The position numbers and the translations under genes are program-made. DNA of 11,540 nt from Rhodospirillales bacterium (lineage in GTDB: Bacteria; Pseudomonadota; Alphaproteobacteria; Acetobacterales; Acetobacteraceae). The stretch covers positions 1 through 11,540 of the forward strand of contig JANXSA010000025.1 of the NCBI GenBank assembly GCA_025352915.1, given 5' to 3'. Below, piece by piece: positions 1-6,854 of this stretch. The notes below the pieces were generated by a model, which did no database searches, had not been told where the DNA came from, and was given only the letters and a program-made list of their open reading frames with translations. The first letter of the stretch is position 1. Every line of letters starts with the position of its first letter.

Positions 1-255
1 CTGATGGAAGCGCTCGAACTGCAAAACCTGATGGGCAATGCGATGACCACCATGGTCGGCGCCGAGGCCCGCCACGAAAGCCGTGGTGCCCAGGCGCATG
101 ACGACTTCCCCGATCGCGACGACGAGAATTGGATGAAGCACACCCTGGCCTGGTGCGGCGATGACGGCGCGGTGAAGCTCGACTATCGCGGCGTGAAGAT
201 GCAGACCATGACCAACGAAGTCTCGGTGTTTCCGCCGAAGAAGCGCGTCTACTGA
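1..255 (+). CDS. sdhA: Succinate dehydrogenase flavoprotein subunit, C-terminal part (partial)
   Basis: The reading frame is open from base 1 to the stop at 253-255, leaving 84 codons of a protein that starts outside the window. SdhA is the FAD-carrying catalytic subunit of complex II; it oxidises succinate to fumarate in the TCA cycle on the cytoplasmic face of the membrane. The visible part is the C-terminal helical domain. It begins with an ELQNLM stretch, followed by [18 protein letters not shown] (the conserved EAR-x-ESRGAH block of SdhA/FrdA), then WMKHTLAW and a beta-rich tail ending PPKKRVY. The ATG at position 4 is internal and not a start. Only 12 bases separate its stop from the sdhB start, so the two are co-transcribed. 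The family call rests on the ESRGA block, the tail and the neighbour sdhB; the FAD domain is not visible. Confidence 0.93.
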   Translation: MMEALELQNLMGNAMTTMVGAEARHESRGAQAHDDFPDRDDENWMKHTLAWCGDDGAVKLDYRGVKMQTMTNEVSVFPPKKRVY

Positions 256-267
256 AGGCACCTCGAC

Positions 268-1050
268 ATGGCCAACTTTACCCTGCCGCCCAACAGCCGC
301 GTCCAGCCTGGCACCACCCACAAGGCGCCCGCCGGCGCCAAGAACGTGCGCTCGTTCAAGATCTATCGCTGGAACGCCGATGACGGGAAGAACCCGCACA
401 CGGATACCTACGATATCGACCTCGACGCCTGCGGCCCCATGGTCCTGGACGCATTGATCAAAATCAAGAACGAGGTCGACCCCACCCTGACCTTCCGCCG
501 CTCCTGCCGCGAGGGCATCTGCGGCTCCTGCGCGATGAACATCGATGGCACCAACACGCTCGCCTGCCTCAAGCCGATCGAAGACTGCGCCGGCGACGTG
601 AAGATCAACCCGCTGCCGCATATGCCGGTGGTCAAGGACCTCGTCCCCGACCTGTCCCTGGCCTACGCTCAGCTGCGTTCGATCGAGCCGTGGCTAAAAT
701 CCGACACCCCCGCCCCGCCCGATGGCGAGCGCCGGCAATCCAAGGAAGAACGCGCCAAGCTGGACGGCATGTGGGAGTGCATCCTGTGCTTCTGCTGCTC
801 CACGGCCTGCCCGAGTTACTGGTGGAACGGCGACCGCTTCCTCGGCCCGGCCGTGCTGCTGGCCGCCTATCGCTGGATTGCCGACAGCCGCGACGAGGCA
901 ACCGGGGCGCGGCTGGATGCGTTGCAAGACCCGTTCAAATTGTACCGCTGCCATACCATCATGAACTGCACCCAAAGCTGCCCCAAGGGCCTGAACCCCG
1001 CCAAGGCGATTGGCGAGATCAAGGCGTTGATGGTGGCGCGGGAAGGGTAG
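268..1050 (+). CDS. sdhB: Succinate dehydrogenase iron-sulfur subunit
   Basis: 260 aa, normal length for SdhB, which passes electrons from the SdhA flavin to the membrane quinone site through three Fe-S clusters. The N-terminal ferredoxin domain carries the [2Fe-2S] ligands C80, C85, C88 and C100 (CREGICGSC and a later Cys). The C-terminal domain carries C171, C174, C177 and C238 for [4Fe-4S] and C181, C228 and C234 for [3Fe-4S]. The spacing 228-234-238 equals that of E. coli SdhB (206-212-216). The conserved CPSYWW after the second motif is also present. The start ATG is preceded by GAAGG. It lies 12 bases after sdhA, and the membrane subunits sdhC/D, usually upstream, are outside the window. 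The stop lies 4 bases before the first hairpin of the repeat element that follows, which could mark the 3' end of the sdh transcript. Confidence 0.97.
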   Translation: MANFTLPPNSRVQPGTTHKAPAGAKNVRSFKIYRWNADDGKNPHTDTYDIDLDACGPMVLDALIKIKNEVDPTLTFRRSCREGICGSCAMNIDGTNTLACLKPIEDCAGDVKINPLPHMPVVKDLVPDLSLAYAQLRSIEPWLKSDTPAPPDGERRQSKEERAKLDGMWECILCFCCSTACPSYWWNGDRFLGPAVLLAAYRWIADSRDEATGARLDALQDPFKLYRCHTIMNCTQSCPKGLNPAKAIGEIKALMVAREG

Positions 1051-1052
1051 GA

Positions 1053-1206
1053 GTCTTCTTTTTGTGAACAAAAAGAAGCAAAAAAACTTCATCCGTTGGC
1101 GCGCGGCAATCGCTGTGGCTCTCCGGATCGACGGCATGGGCGTCGAGGCGTTTCGACTGGCCAATGGACAAAGTTTTTTTGCTTCTTTTTGTCCACAAAA
1201 AGAAGT
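1053..1206. repeat. Paired-palindrome element, copy 1 (A-A' type)
   Basis: Two AT-rich perfect hairpins in inverted orientation enclose a GC-rich spacer. The left hairpin is 1055-1078 (half-arm CTTCTTTTTGT, 11-bp stem, 2-nt centre) and the right is 1182-1205 (same half-arm, centre CC). Inside them CAAAAAAACTTCATCC (1079-1094) pairs with GGACAAAGTTTTTTTG (1166-1181), 14 of 16 positions. The right outer edge continues as GTCTTCCTTT, the complement of the AAAGGAAG edge seen left of copies 2 and 4. This copy has the longest spacer (about 70 bp) and two arms of the same type. It fills the gap between sdhB, whose stop is 4 nt away, and the phosphatase gene, whose ATG is 13 nt past the right hairpin. 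Confidence 0.85.
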
Positions 1207-1218
1207 CTTCCTTTGACC

Positions 1219-1866
1219 ATGCGCTTCGACTCCCGCCCCGCCGCGGCCTGGGTCAATTCGCTCTTCGTCGATCATGCTGTGCTCCGCATCGCATGGACGA
1301 ATTTCGCCGAGGTGATCCCCGGCCGCTGGTACCGCGCCAACCACCCGACGCCCGCCCGAATTGCGCGGCTGGCGGCGCGGCATGGCATTCGCACGATCCT
1401 GAACCTGCGCGGCGCGCGCGAATGCGGCTCCGACGCCTTATCGCGCGATGCGGCGGCAAGGCTGGGGCTGGACCACATCTACATGGCGTTCGAGAGCCGG
1501 GGTGCGCCGCACCGGGAGCGGATCCTGCGGTTTCATGAGATATGGCGACAGGTGAAGACGCCGGTGCTGATGCACTGCAAGTCCGGCGCCGACCGGGCGG
1601 GACTGGCATCCGGCCTGGTGCGGCTGTTCGAGGGCGGCACGGCGGCGCAGGCAATGGCGCAATTGTCGCTGCGGTTCGGGCATTTCCGGCGCTCCGGCTC
1701 GGGGATACTCGACGCGTTCTTCCTGCGCTACCAGGCCGAGGGCGAGGGGCGGGTGGCGTTCCTCGATTGGGTGAAGCTCGAATACGACGAGGACGCGCTG
1801 CGGCGGGATTTTCGCGCCAGCGGGATATCGAGCTTCCTCAACGACCAGTTGCTGCGGCGGGAATAG
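1219..1866 (+). CDS. Dual-specificity / tyrosine phosphatase-like protein (HCX5R)
   Basis: 215 aa from the ATG at 1219. The signature HCKSGADRAG (119-128) is the P-loop of cysteine-dependent phosphatases: C120 nucleophile and R126, spaced C-X5-R. The N-terminal half has the pattern of small bacterial DSP-type phosphatases (EVIPGRWYRANHPTP near 31-45, then IRTILNLRG near 57-65). The expected reaction is hydrolysis of a phosphoester; the substrate, protein or otherwise, cannot be read from the sequence. There is no signal peptide, so it is probably cytoplasmic. An upstream TTG at 1096 in the same frame would add 41 residues, but these are encoded by the repeat element (KFFCFFL-type peptide), so I reject that start. 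No strong Shine-Dalgarno is visible before ATG 1219. Its last 29 bases overlap the 3' end of the oppositely oriented glycosyltransferase gene. Confidence 0.85.
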   Translation: MRFDSRPAAAWVNSLFVDHAVLRIAWTNFAEVIPGRWYRANHPTPARIARLAARHGIRTILNLRGARECGSDALSRDAAARLGLDHIYMAFESRGAPHRERILRFHEIWRQVKTPVLMHCKSGADRAGLASGLVRLFEGGTAAQAMAQLSLRFGHFRRSGSGILDAFFLRYQAEGEGRVAFLDWVKLEYDEDALRRDFRASGISSFLNDQLLRRE

Positions 1867-3253
1867 CGCGCAGCCGATAGGCCGGATTCTCGAACGCAAG
1901 CGGGAATGCGGCAACCAGGGGCGCCATCTCGTCGTCTCGCCGCCACCTCTCCTCGATGACGAAGGCGGGACGGAACCGCGCCAGCGTGTCGCGCAGGCTG
2001 TCGGCGGTAAGGTCCTCGGCCCAACTCACGGCCGGACGACCGGCAAACAGCGCGAAGATCCGCGGATTGCGGGCCAGGAACAGCGTGTCCGGCGGCGTGG
2101 CCTGCATATGCGCGACCAACTCGGTGAATTCCGGGCTGTCGGCGTTGAGCGGTGCCACGGCGCGCGCGTTGTGCTGGGCGTAGAACGTGCCGTAAAGCAC
2201 CGCGAAGACCACCAGCGCGACAGCCGGACCTGACCGGCCAAGCCGGGGTGACGCAAATTCCAGCGCCAGCAGCAACAACAACGGCAGGACCGGCAGCGCA
2301 TAGCGCGTCGGCTCCATATGCACGGGATAGGCAATCAGCGCGGCGACATAGAGAACGACAAACAGCGCAACCGCATCGGGGCCGCGACGAATTCGCGCCG
2401 CCAGCCCGGCGGCGATCAGCACGATGCCTGCCATCAACACGGGGAAATTGGCCATCCGCCCAAAACTGAGACCGAACAGCTCGACCAGTGCCAAGGCATA
2501 GGCCAGCCCAGCATCGATGAAATGCCGCACCAGCCCGGCCGCGGTCATCCGCTCGAAGTAGCCGGCATAGGTGGCGTTATCGACGCGCAGCCACAGCATG
2601 CCAACCAGCGCCACCGCCGTGCCCGCAACCAGCGCCGGCAAGAGCCTCCGCCGCACCGGGGCGGGCCGGAACACCAGGTCGAGCGCGATCGCCGCGGCCA
2701 GCACGATGCCGATCGAGCGGGTCAGGATCGCCATGGCAACGCCGATTGCCAAAAGGGCCGGCCGCCCACGAGCCCCGACCAACGCCAGCATGCACCAGGC
2801 GGCAAACGGTAAATCCGACCCGATGGCATCGCGCCGCATCAGGATGGCGGGTGACAGTCCGGCGGCGAGCACCAGCACTGCACACCAGCGCGGGCCAAGC
2901 GTCGGCAGCGCCAGCCGGTGCAGCCCCCACAGCATCGCCAGCAGCGACGCCAACATCACCACTCGAACGGCGCTGAGGTCGATGCCAAACACCGCGACCA
3001 GCGGCGCCAGCAGCAGCGGCAACCCTGGCGGATAGGCCGCCGGCGACATGATGGCGTTCGCCGGGTTGAACACGAAACCCGTGGCGCCATAAGGCTGAAG
3101 CGTCGCAATCGCCTTGGCATGGGCCAGATAGAGCGCGAAATCGCCGCCGCCCATCACGGAATAACCCGGCCGGAACAGCACCAGGTAAAGTGCGGCCAGC
3201 ACCGCCAACGCAGCCGCGGCCCAGGCGTTCTCGCGCCCGGCCTCAGCGTCCAT
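1838..3253 (-). CDS. Polytopic membrane glycosyltransferase, GT-C / PMT-ArnT-like
   Basis: 471 aa, mostly hydrophobic, with many membrane spans. The family resemblance is to GT-C enzymes that use polyprenyl-phosphate sugars. After the first span (about 11-28) the periplasmic loop has GGGDFALYL (35-43), where D38 fits the catalytic acidic residue. PPGLPLLLAPL follows (75-85), then a SDLPF motif (146-150), and RYALPVLPLLLLL in the C-terminal half. A soluble tail of about 100 residues follows the last span. The acceptor is unknown; glycosylation of LPS, lipid or protein is possible, and the nearby lipid-A-type genes make an envelope target an inference only. The start overlaps the MFS gene's 3' end by 11 bases, suggesting translational coupling. 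The stop lies inside the 3' end of the converging phosphatase gene. Confidence 0.75.
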   Translation of the reverse strand: MDAEAGRENAWAAAALAVLAALYLVLFRPGYSVMGGGDFALYLAHAKAIATLQPYGATGFVFNPANAIMSPAAYPPGLPLLLAPLVAVFGIDLSAVRVVMLASLLAMLWGLHRLALPTLGPRWCAVLVLAAGLSPAILMRRDAIGSDLPFAAWCMLALVGARGRPALLAIGVAMAILTRSIGIVLAAAIALDLVFRPAPVRRRLLPALVAGTAVALVGMLWLRVDNATYAGYFERMTAAGLVRHFIDAGLAYALALVELFGLSFGRMANFPVLMAGIVLIAAGLAARIRRGPDAVALFVVLYVAALIAYPVHMEPTRYALPVLPLLLLLALEFASPRLGRSGPAVALVVFAVLYGTFYAQHNARAVAPLNADSPEFTELVAHMQATPPDTLFLARNPRIFALFAGRPAVSWAEDLTADSLRDTLARFRPAFVIEERWRRDDEMAPLVAAFPLAFENPAYRLRAIPAAATGR

Positions 3254-4505
3254 TGGCCGGCGCCGCCAGCGGAAACAGATGCCGCCGCCAGACCAGCGCG
3301 ATGGCCCCGGTCGCCACCAGCCCGAACAGACAATAGCCAGTGGCCGTCGCCACGAAGCCGAAGCGCTGGATCAGCCAGCCCGCCAGCAACAGCCCCAGCG
3401 GCATCCCGTAGACCGCCAGCATCCGCACCCCCATCACCCGGCCGCGGAATCGCGGCTCCGCGCTGCGCAACAGCATCACCGCCATCGGCACCATGCTCAA
3501 GCTCTGCATGAAGCCCGCCAGCATCAACAGAGCGATGCCCAGCGCGGGTACAGTGGCATACGAATACACCAGCAGCATGACGTACCAGACAAAGGTGAAA
3601 CTGATCATTACCCGCCCGGCCGGGATATTGCGCGCCACCGTGCTGAGCAGCAGCGAACCCACCAGCCCGCCCGAGGCAAACCCCGCCGCCAGCATCCCCA
3701 GCCCCGCCTGGTCCATGCCGTAGATATCCCGCGCCACATACGGCAGCAGCCCGCCCGACAGCGGAAACGCGCAAAAATTCACCAGAAACGCCAGCACCAT
3801 CGCGGCCAGCATCCGCGGCGTGCTGCCGACATAGGCCAGCCCCTCGCGCACCTCGCGCCACGGCGAAGCCGGCGCCGTCGCAGCACCCTCCCGCACCGGA
3901 CGCGCGATGCACAGCGTCAGCGCCAGGCTGGCGACATAGAACAAGGTGATCAGCACATAAGCCGCCCCCATGCCCAACAGCGCAAAAACCCCGGCCCCCG
4001 CCAGCGCCCCCATGATGCGCGACGAATCCTGGGTGGTGCGCGAAATCCCCATCGCCCCCATCAGCAGGTCGGGCGGCATCAGCCCGCCGATCAGCGTGTT
4101 GCGCACCGACAAATCCGACGGCCGCACCAGCCCCATGATGAACGCGATGCCCACCACATGCAGCGGCGTCAACACCCCGGTCAGCGAAAACACCGCCAAC
4201 GTGCTAGCCAGTACCGCATAGGCCCCGCGCATCAGGCACAACAGGTTTCGCGGCCCGATGCGATCGCTGGCAACCCCGAACAGCGGCGCGATCAGCGTGC
4301 CACCGAATTGCAGCGACCCAAACACCGTCAACCAGACCACCGACTGCGTCTCGACCAGGATGTACCAGCCGAGGATCAGCGTCTCCATCTCGAACGCCCA
4401 GGAGGTCAGCAGGTCGGCCGGCCACAACACGCGGTAGGAGCGGTTGCGAAAGGGCGCGAGAAACGGCGCCCGCACGTCGCCAGGACGGTGCGGCAGGCTG
4501 GCCAT
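3243..4505 (-). CDS. MFS transporter (MFS_3 / EntS-like group)
   Basis: 420 aa from the chosen ATG, with about 12 hydrophobic segments. FRNRSYRVLWPADLLTSWA near 19-37 and the loop 2-3 motif GVASDRIGPRN (MFS motif A, G-x3-DR-x-G-x-R) identify a major facilitator of the drug or siderophore-exporter-like MFS_3 branch. It should be a proton-coupled inner-membrane transporter; the substrate is unknown. An ATG 18 codons upstream (4559) is in frame, but the ATG at 4505 has GGAGGA upstream and an N-terminus (MASLPHRPGD) leading straight into the conserved FRNRSYR region, so I prefer it. The next gene, a GT-C glycosyltransferase, overlaps the 3' end by 11 bases, so the two form an operon. The gap upstream holds the MITE, which separates this pair from the acyltransferase gene. 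Confidence 0.85.
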   Translation of the reverse strand: MASLPHRPGDVRAPFLAPFRNRSYRVLWPADLLTSWAFEMETLILGWYILVETQSVVWLTVFGSLQFGGTLIAPLFGVASDRIGPRNLLCLMRGAYAVLASTLAVFSLTGVLTPLHVVGIAFIMGLVRPSDLSVRNTLIGGLMPPDLLMGAMGISRTTQDSSRIMGALAGAGVFALLGMGAAYVLITLFYVASLALTLCIARPVREGAATAPASPWREVREGLAYVGSTPRMLAAMVLAFLVNFCAFPLSGGLLPYVARDIYGMDQAGLGMLAAGFASGGLVGSLLLSTVARNIPAGRVMISFTFVWYVMLLVYSYATVPALGIALLMLAGFMQSLSMVPMAVMLLRSAEPRFRGRVMGVRMLAVYGMPLGLLLAGWLIQRFGFVATATGYCLFGLVATGAIALVWRRHLFPLAAPANGR

Positions 4506-4516
4506 GCCGAGCGTTT

Positions 4517-4521
4517 CCTCC
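4517..4521 (-). promoter_or_regulatory. Shine-Dalgarno of the MFS transporter gene
   Basis: On the minus strand GGAGG, continuing as GGAGGAAA, lies 11 nt before the ATG at 4505 (9 nt if AGGAA is taken as the core). The alternative upstream ATG at 4559 has no comparable purine-rich site, so this decides the start. Confidence 0.55.
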
Positions 4522-4596
4522 GTTGCTGACGTTACGACAACGCTAGCAGCGGGCGCCATTCGGGCAAGCCGGCAAGCTGCGGGGCAGCCCCGCTTA

Positions 4597-4759
4597 GAGC
4601 CTGTTTGAGAACTCGCTCTGGCGAGTCAGAGGCGGCCGCTTGGCCGCCGTCCGGCGGTGATTTTCGAGCACCGGAGCGGAGCGGCCTGGAGGCCGTGAGC
4701 ACCGGAGCGCAGAAAATCGCCGTCGGATGACCGCCAGAGGAGAGTTATCAAACAGGCTC
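4597..4759. mobile_element. 163-bp MITE with terminal inverted repeats and TTA target duplication
   Basis: The ends are GAGCCTGTTTGAGAACTC (4597-4614) and the complement of GAGCCTGTTTGATAACTC (4742-4759), 17 of 18 matching. Both sides are flanked by TTA (4594-4596 and 4760-4762), a 3-bp target duplication. Subterminal pairs (CTCTGGCG against CGCCAGAG; a GATTTTC block against GAAAATC) continue the symmetry, so most of the element could fold into one long hairpin. The centre has two direct copies of GAGCACCGGAGCG around a short GGCC-rich palindrome. No transposase is encoded, so it would be mobilised in trans. A 3-bp TNA duplication fits the IS1031 group of the IS5 family, known from acetic acid bacteria; that link is inference. 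The right TTA is the complement of the acyltransferase stop codon TAA. The element fills most of the gap before the MFS gene. Confidence 0.85.
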
Positions 4760-5632
4760 TTAGCGCCAGCGCCGGTGGAACCATAGCCACTGGCCCGGCT
4801 CCTCGCGCACCCAGTCTTCCACCACGCCATTGATCATCTGCGTCGCCGCCACCACGTCGACCAGTCCCTCGGCATCACGCGGCAAGTCGAGCGGACCAGT
4901 GGCGGAGATATGAAACCGCAACCCCGGCCGGCGGATCACCCGCACCCCATAGACCGGGCAGTCATAGCGCCGCGCCAGCCGCGCCAAGGTCGGGTTGCCC
5001 TTCGCCGGACGGCCGAAAAACGAAATATCCGCCCCCCGGCCAAAGAACTGGTCCACCAGCATGCCCAGATGCTCGCCGCGCTCCAGCGCCGCCGCCATCT
5101 CGAACGCCCCGGCCCGCCTTGTGCTGATCAACCGCCCCATCAGCGGCCCGCGGATCGACACGATCTGCGCCGCCACCACCCGGTTGTTCGGCATCCGATA
5201 CACCACCGCCGTCGGCAGCCCATGGCGCTGCGCCGCCACCGCCGGCAGCTCCCAGTTCCCCAGATGCGCGGTAAACAACAGCGCCGGCTTGCCGTCCTCG
5301 CGCAGCAGCTCCAGCACCTCCCGCGAATCCGTGGTCACCCGCCCGGCCTCCGGATGGTCCGGATCGTAGTCCCAGATGCGATCGAGATGGACATACTCGC
5401 CGGCAACCCGGCCCAGATTCTCCCAGGCATCGCGCAACGTCGCCTCAACCCAGGCGGCATCACGATCCGGAAAACTGGCCGCAAGCTGGCGCCGGCCAAT
5501 GCGATGCTCGGGCAACCACGGACCGATGCGCCTTGCCAGGCCGCCAATCAGATTGGAGGCCCGCTCGGGGTTCATCCGGCGCAGCAACCAGAAGAGGCCG
5601 CCGACAAGGGCGCCGAGGAAGCGGTCTAGCAA
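4760..5632 (-). CDS. LpxL/LpxXL-like lipid A acyltransferase (LABLAT superfamily)
   Basis: 290 aa, a usual length for LpxL/HtrB-type enzymes, which move an acyl chain from acyl-ACP onto lipid A at the inner leaflet of the inner membrane. An N-terminal hydrophobic segment (about 4-20) is the expected anchor. The catalytic HX4E is HLGNWE with H123 and E128. Family blocks follow: VVYRMPNN, the STRRAGAF region, GEHLGMLVDQFFGRG and a C-terminal WLWFHRRWR. The start is TTG at 5632, since no in-frame ATG precedes residue 20, which would cut the anchor off. This TTG abuts the edge of repeat copy 2 and lacks a clear Shine-Dalgarno. The gene follows the MDR dehydrogenase on the same strand, as lpxXL follows adh2XL in rhizobia, so a very-long-chain acyl donor is plausible. 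Its TAA stop coincides with the target duplication of the MITE. Confidence 0.88.
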   Translation of the reverse strand: MLDRFLGALVGGLFWLLRRMNPERASNLIGGLARRIGPWLPEHRIGRRQLAASFPDRDAAWVEATLRDAWENLGRVAGEYVHLDRIWDYDPDHPEAGRVTTDSREVLELLREDGKPALLFTAHLGNWELPAVAAQRHGLPTAVVYRMPNNRVVAAQIVSIRGPLMGRLISTRRAGAFEMAAALERGEHLGMLVDQFFGRGADISFFGRPAKGNPTLARLARRYDCPVYGVRVIRRPGLRFHISATGPLDLPRDAEGLVDVVAATQMINGVVEDWVREEPGQWLWFHRRWR

Positions 5633-5637
5633 GGAAG

Positions 5638-5737
5638 GTCTTCTTTTTCTGTAGAAAAAGAAGCAAAAAGACTTTTATCCATTGGGTCCGTGCCCTTATG
5701 GGTAAAAGTTTTTTGGTTCTTTTTTTCAAAAAAGAAC
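5638..5737. repeat. Paired-palindrome element, copy 2 (A-B type)
   Basis: The A hairpin is 5640-5663 (half-arm CTTCTTTTTCT, 11-bp stem) and the B hairpin is 5716-5737 (half-arm GTTCTTTTTT, 10-bp stem). The inner parts, 5664-5686 and 5693-5715, pair almost throughout (ACTTTTATCCAT against ATGGGTAAAAGT, then GGG against CCC) around a six-base loop. This gives the shortest and best-formed long stem of the four, followed by a T-rich run on both strands. The left edge AAGGAAG (5631-5637) is shared with copy 4 and the right edge GCTTGCCT with copy 3. It lies between the MDR dehydrogenase stop (8 nt away) and the acyltransferase start, both on the minus strand. Confidence 0.85.
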
Positions 5738-5745
5738 ATGCTTGC

Positions 5746-6768
5746 CTACAGACTGACTAAAATCTTGCCGAACACATCCCGATGCTCCAACCGCGAGAGC
5801 CCCTCGGTATAAGTCTCCAGCGTATACTCGGTATCGATCACCGGCCGCACCCCGGCGGCAATGCGCGCCAGCGCCGATTCCATGTTCGCCACCCGGCAGC
5901 CGAACGAGCCGGTAATGCGATATTGCTGCTGGAACAGCTGCATCAGGTTGATGCTGCCGCTCGCCCCCGAGGTGGCGCCGCAGGTCACCAGCCGCCCGCC
6001 CCGCTTCATCGACAGCAGCGAGCCCTGCCAGGTATCGGCCCCGACATGCTCGAACACGACATCGACCCCCTTCTTGCCGGTCAGCTTGCGCACCACCCCC
6101 TCGAACCGGTCTTCGACGTAGTTGATGACGTGATCGGCCCCCAGGGCGCGCGCCTTCTCCGCCTTGGCCTCGGACCCCACCGTGGTGATCACGGTGCAGC
6201 CGAGCGACTTGGCGATGCGGATCGCGATGCTGCCAATGGCCGAGCCGCCGGCATGCACCAGGATCCACTCGCCCGGCTCCAGCTTGGCATTATCGAACAG
6301 CATGTGCTCAACCGTGCCATAGGCCACGGTCACGCAAGCGGCATCCGCGGTCGCAACACCGTCGGGCACCGGCACCAACAACCGCGCGGGATGGTTGGTC
6401 AGCTCCTGCGCAAAGCCATCAATATGAAACCCGCGCACACCCGCGACGTTCTCGCACAGATTATCCCGCCCCTGCTGGCACGCCCGGCACACCCCGCAGG
6501 TGATCGCACCAAACGGCACCACGCGCTGGCCCGGCCGCACATTGGCAACCCCCGGCCCAACCGCCACCACCTCGCCCACCCCCTCGGCGGCCACCGTCAA
6601 CGGCAACTTCCGCTTGGCGAACGCCATGCCGCGAAACCCCCAGACGTCCAGGTGGTTCAGCCCAACCGTCCGCATCCGGATCTGCGCCTCGCCGGCGGCC
6701 GGCGCCGGCGGCGGATCAAGCTCGACCAGCCGAACATCGCGGTCGCCGAAAAGCTGAATGGCTCGCAT
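5746..6768 (-). CDS. MDR-family zinc-binding dehydrogenase, adh2XL-like; candidate enoyl reductase
   Basis: 340 aa from the ATG at 6768. The N-terminal GroES-like domain carries a full structural-zinc lobe: C91, C94, C97 and C105 (C-x2-C-x2-C-x7-C). The catalytic zinc site appears absent: the usual Cys is replaced in GLNHLD (36-41) and the usual GHE is AAE (61-63). That pattern fits quinone or enoyl reductase-like MDR members rather than alcohol dehydrogenases. The nucleotide-binding motif is HAGGSAIGSIAI (172-183), with NAD(P)H as cofactor. Position and strand match adh2XL between fabF1XL and lpxXL in rhizobia. In that setting it could reduce the enoyl intermediate of chain elongation, which is an inference. 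An in-frame ATG 10 codons upstream exists, but AAGGA lies 7 nt before the chosen ATG. The gene starts divergently from the TPR gene and ends 8 nt from repeat copy 2. Confidence 0.85.
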   Translation of the reverse strand: MRAIQLFGDRDVRLVELDPPPAPAAGEAQIRMRTVGLNHLDVWGFRGMAFAKRKLPLTVAAEGVGEVVAVGPGVANVRPGQRVVPFGAITCGVCRACQQGRDNLCENVAGVRGFHIDGFAQELTNHPARLLVPVPDGVATADAACVTVAYGTVEHMLFDNAKLEPGEWILVHAGGSAIGSIAIRIAKSLGCTVITTVGSEAKAEKARALGADHVINYVEDRFEGVVRKLTGKKGVDVVFEHVGADTWQGSLLSMKRGGRLVTCGATSGASGSINLMQLFQQQYRITGSFGCRVANMESALARIAAGVRPVIDTEYTLETYTEGLSRLEHRDVFGKILVSL

Positions 6769-6854
6769 CAACTGGTCCTTGCGCATCGTCGCGCGCACGC
6801 TGTACGCACGCCGCGACCGGAAGGCAACCGCGACAGAAACCCCAGGGGCCCGCC
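6769..6854. promoter_or_regulatory. Divergent intergenic region with a weak candidate promoter
   Basis: These 86 bases separate the start codons of the leftward dehydrogenase and the rightward TPR gene, so both promoters should lie here or inside the neighbouring coding ends. On the minus strand TTGCCT (6827-6822), 17 nt and TACAGC (6804-6799) form a weak sigma-70-like pair leading to the dehydrogenase. No convincing pair is seen for the TPR gene. No clear operator palindrome is visible. Confidence 0.3.
6776..6780 (-). promoter_or_regulatory. Shine-Dalgarno of the MDR dehydrogenase gene
   Basis: AAGGA on the minus strand lies 7 nt before the ATG at 6768. It selects this start (MRAIQLFGD) over the in-frame ATG at 6798, whose extra ten codons would cover the site. 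Confidence 0.6.

Noticed and set aside
1096..1218. Upstream TTG start for the phosphatase
   Set aside because: The added 41 residues are encoded by the repeat element and its spacer. The family N-terminus begins near the ATG at 1219.
3279..4529. Long open frame on the plus strand opposite the MFS transporter gene
   Set aside because: The translation is rich in Arg, Pro, Gln and His with no family pattern, typical of an antisense frame in GC-rich DNA. The minus-strand MFS frame is clearly the gene.
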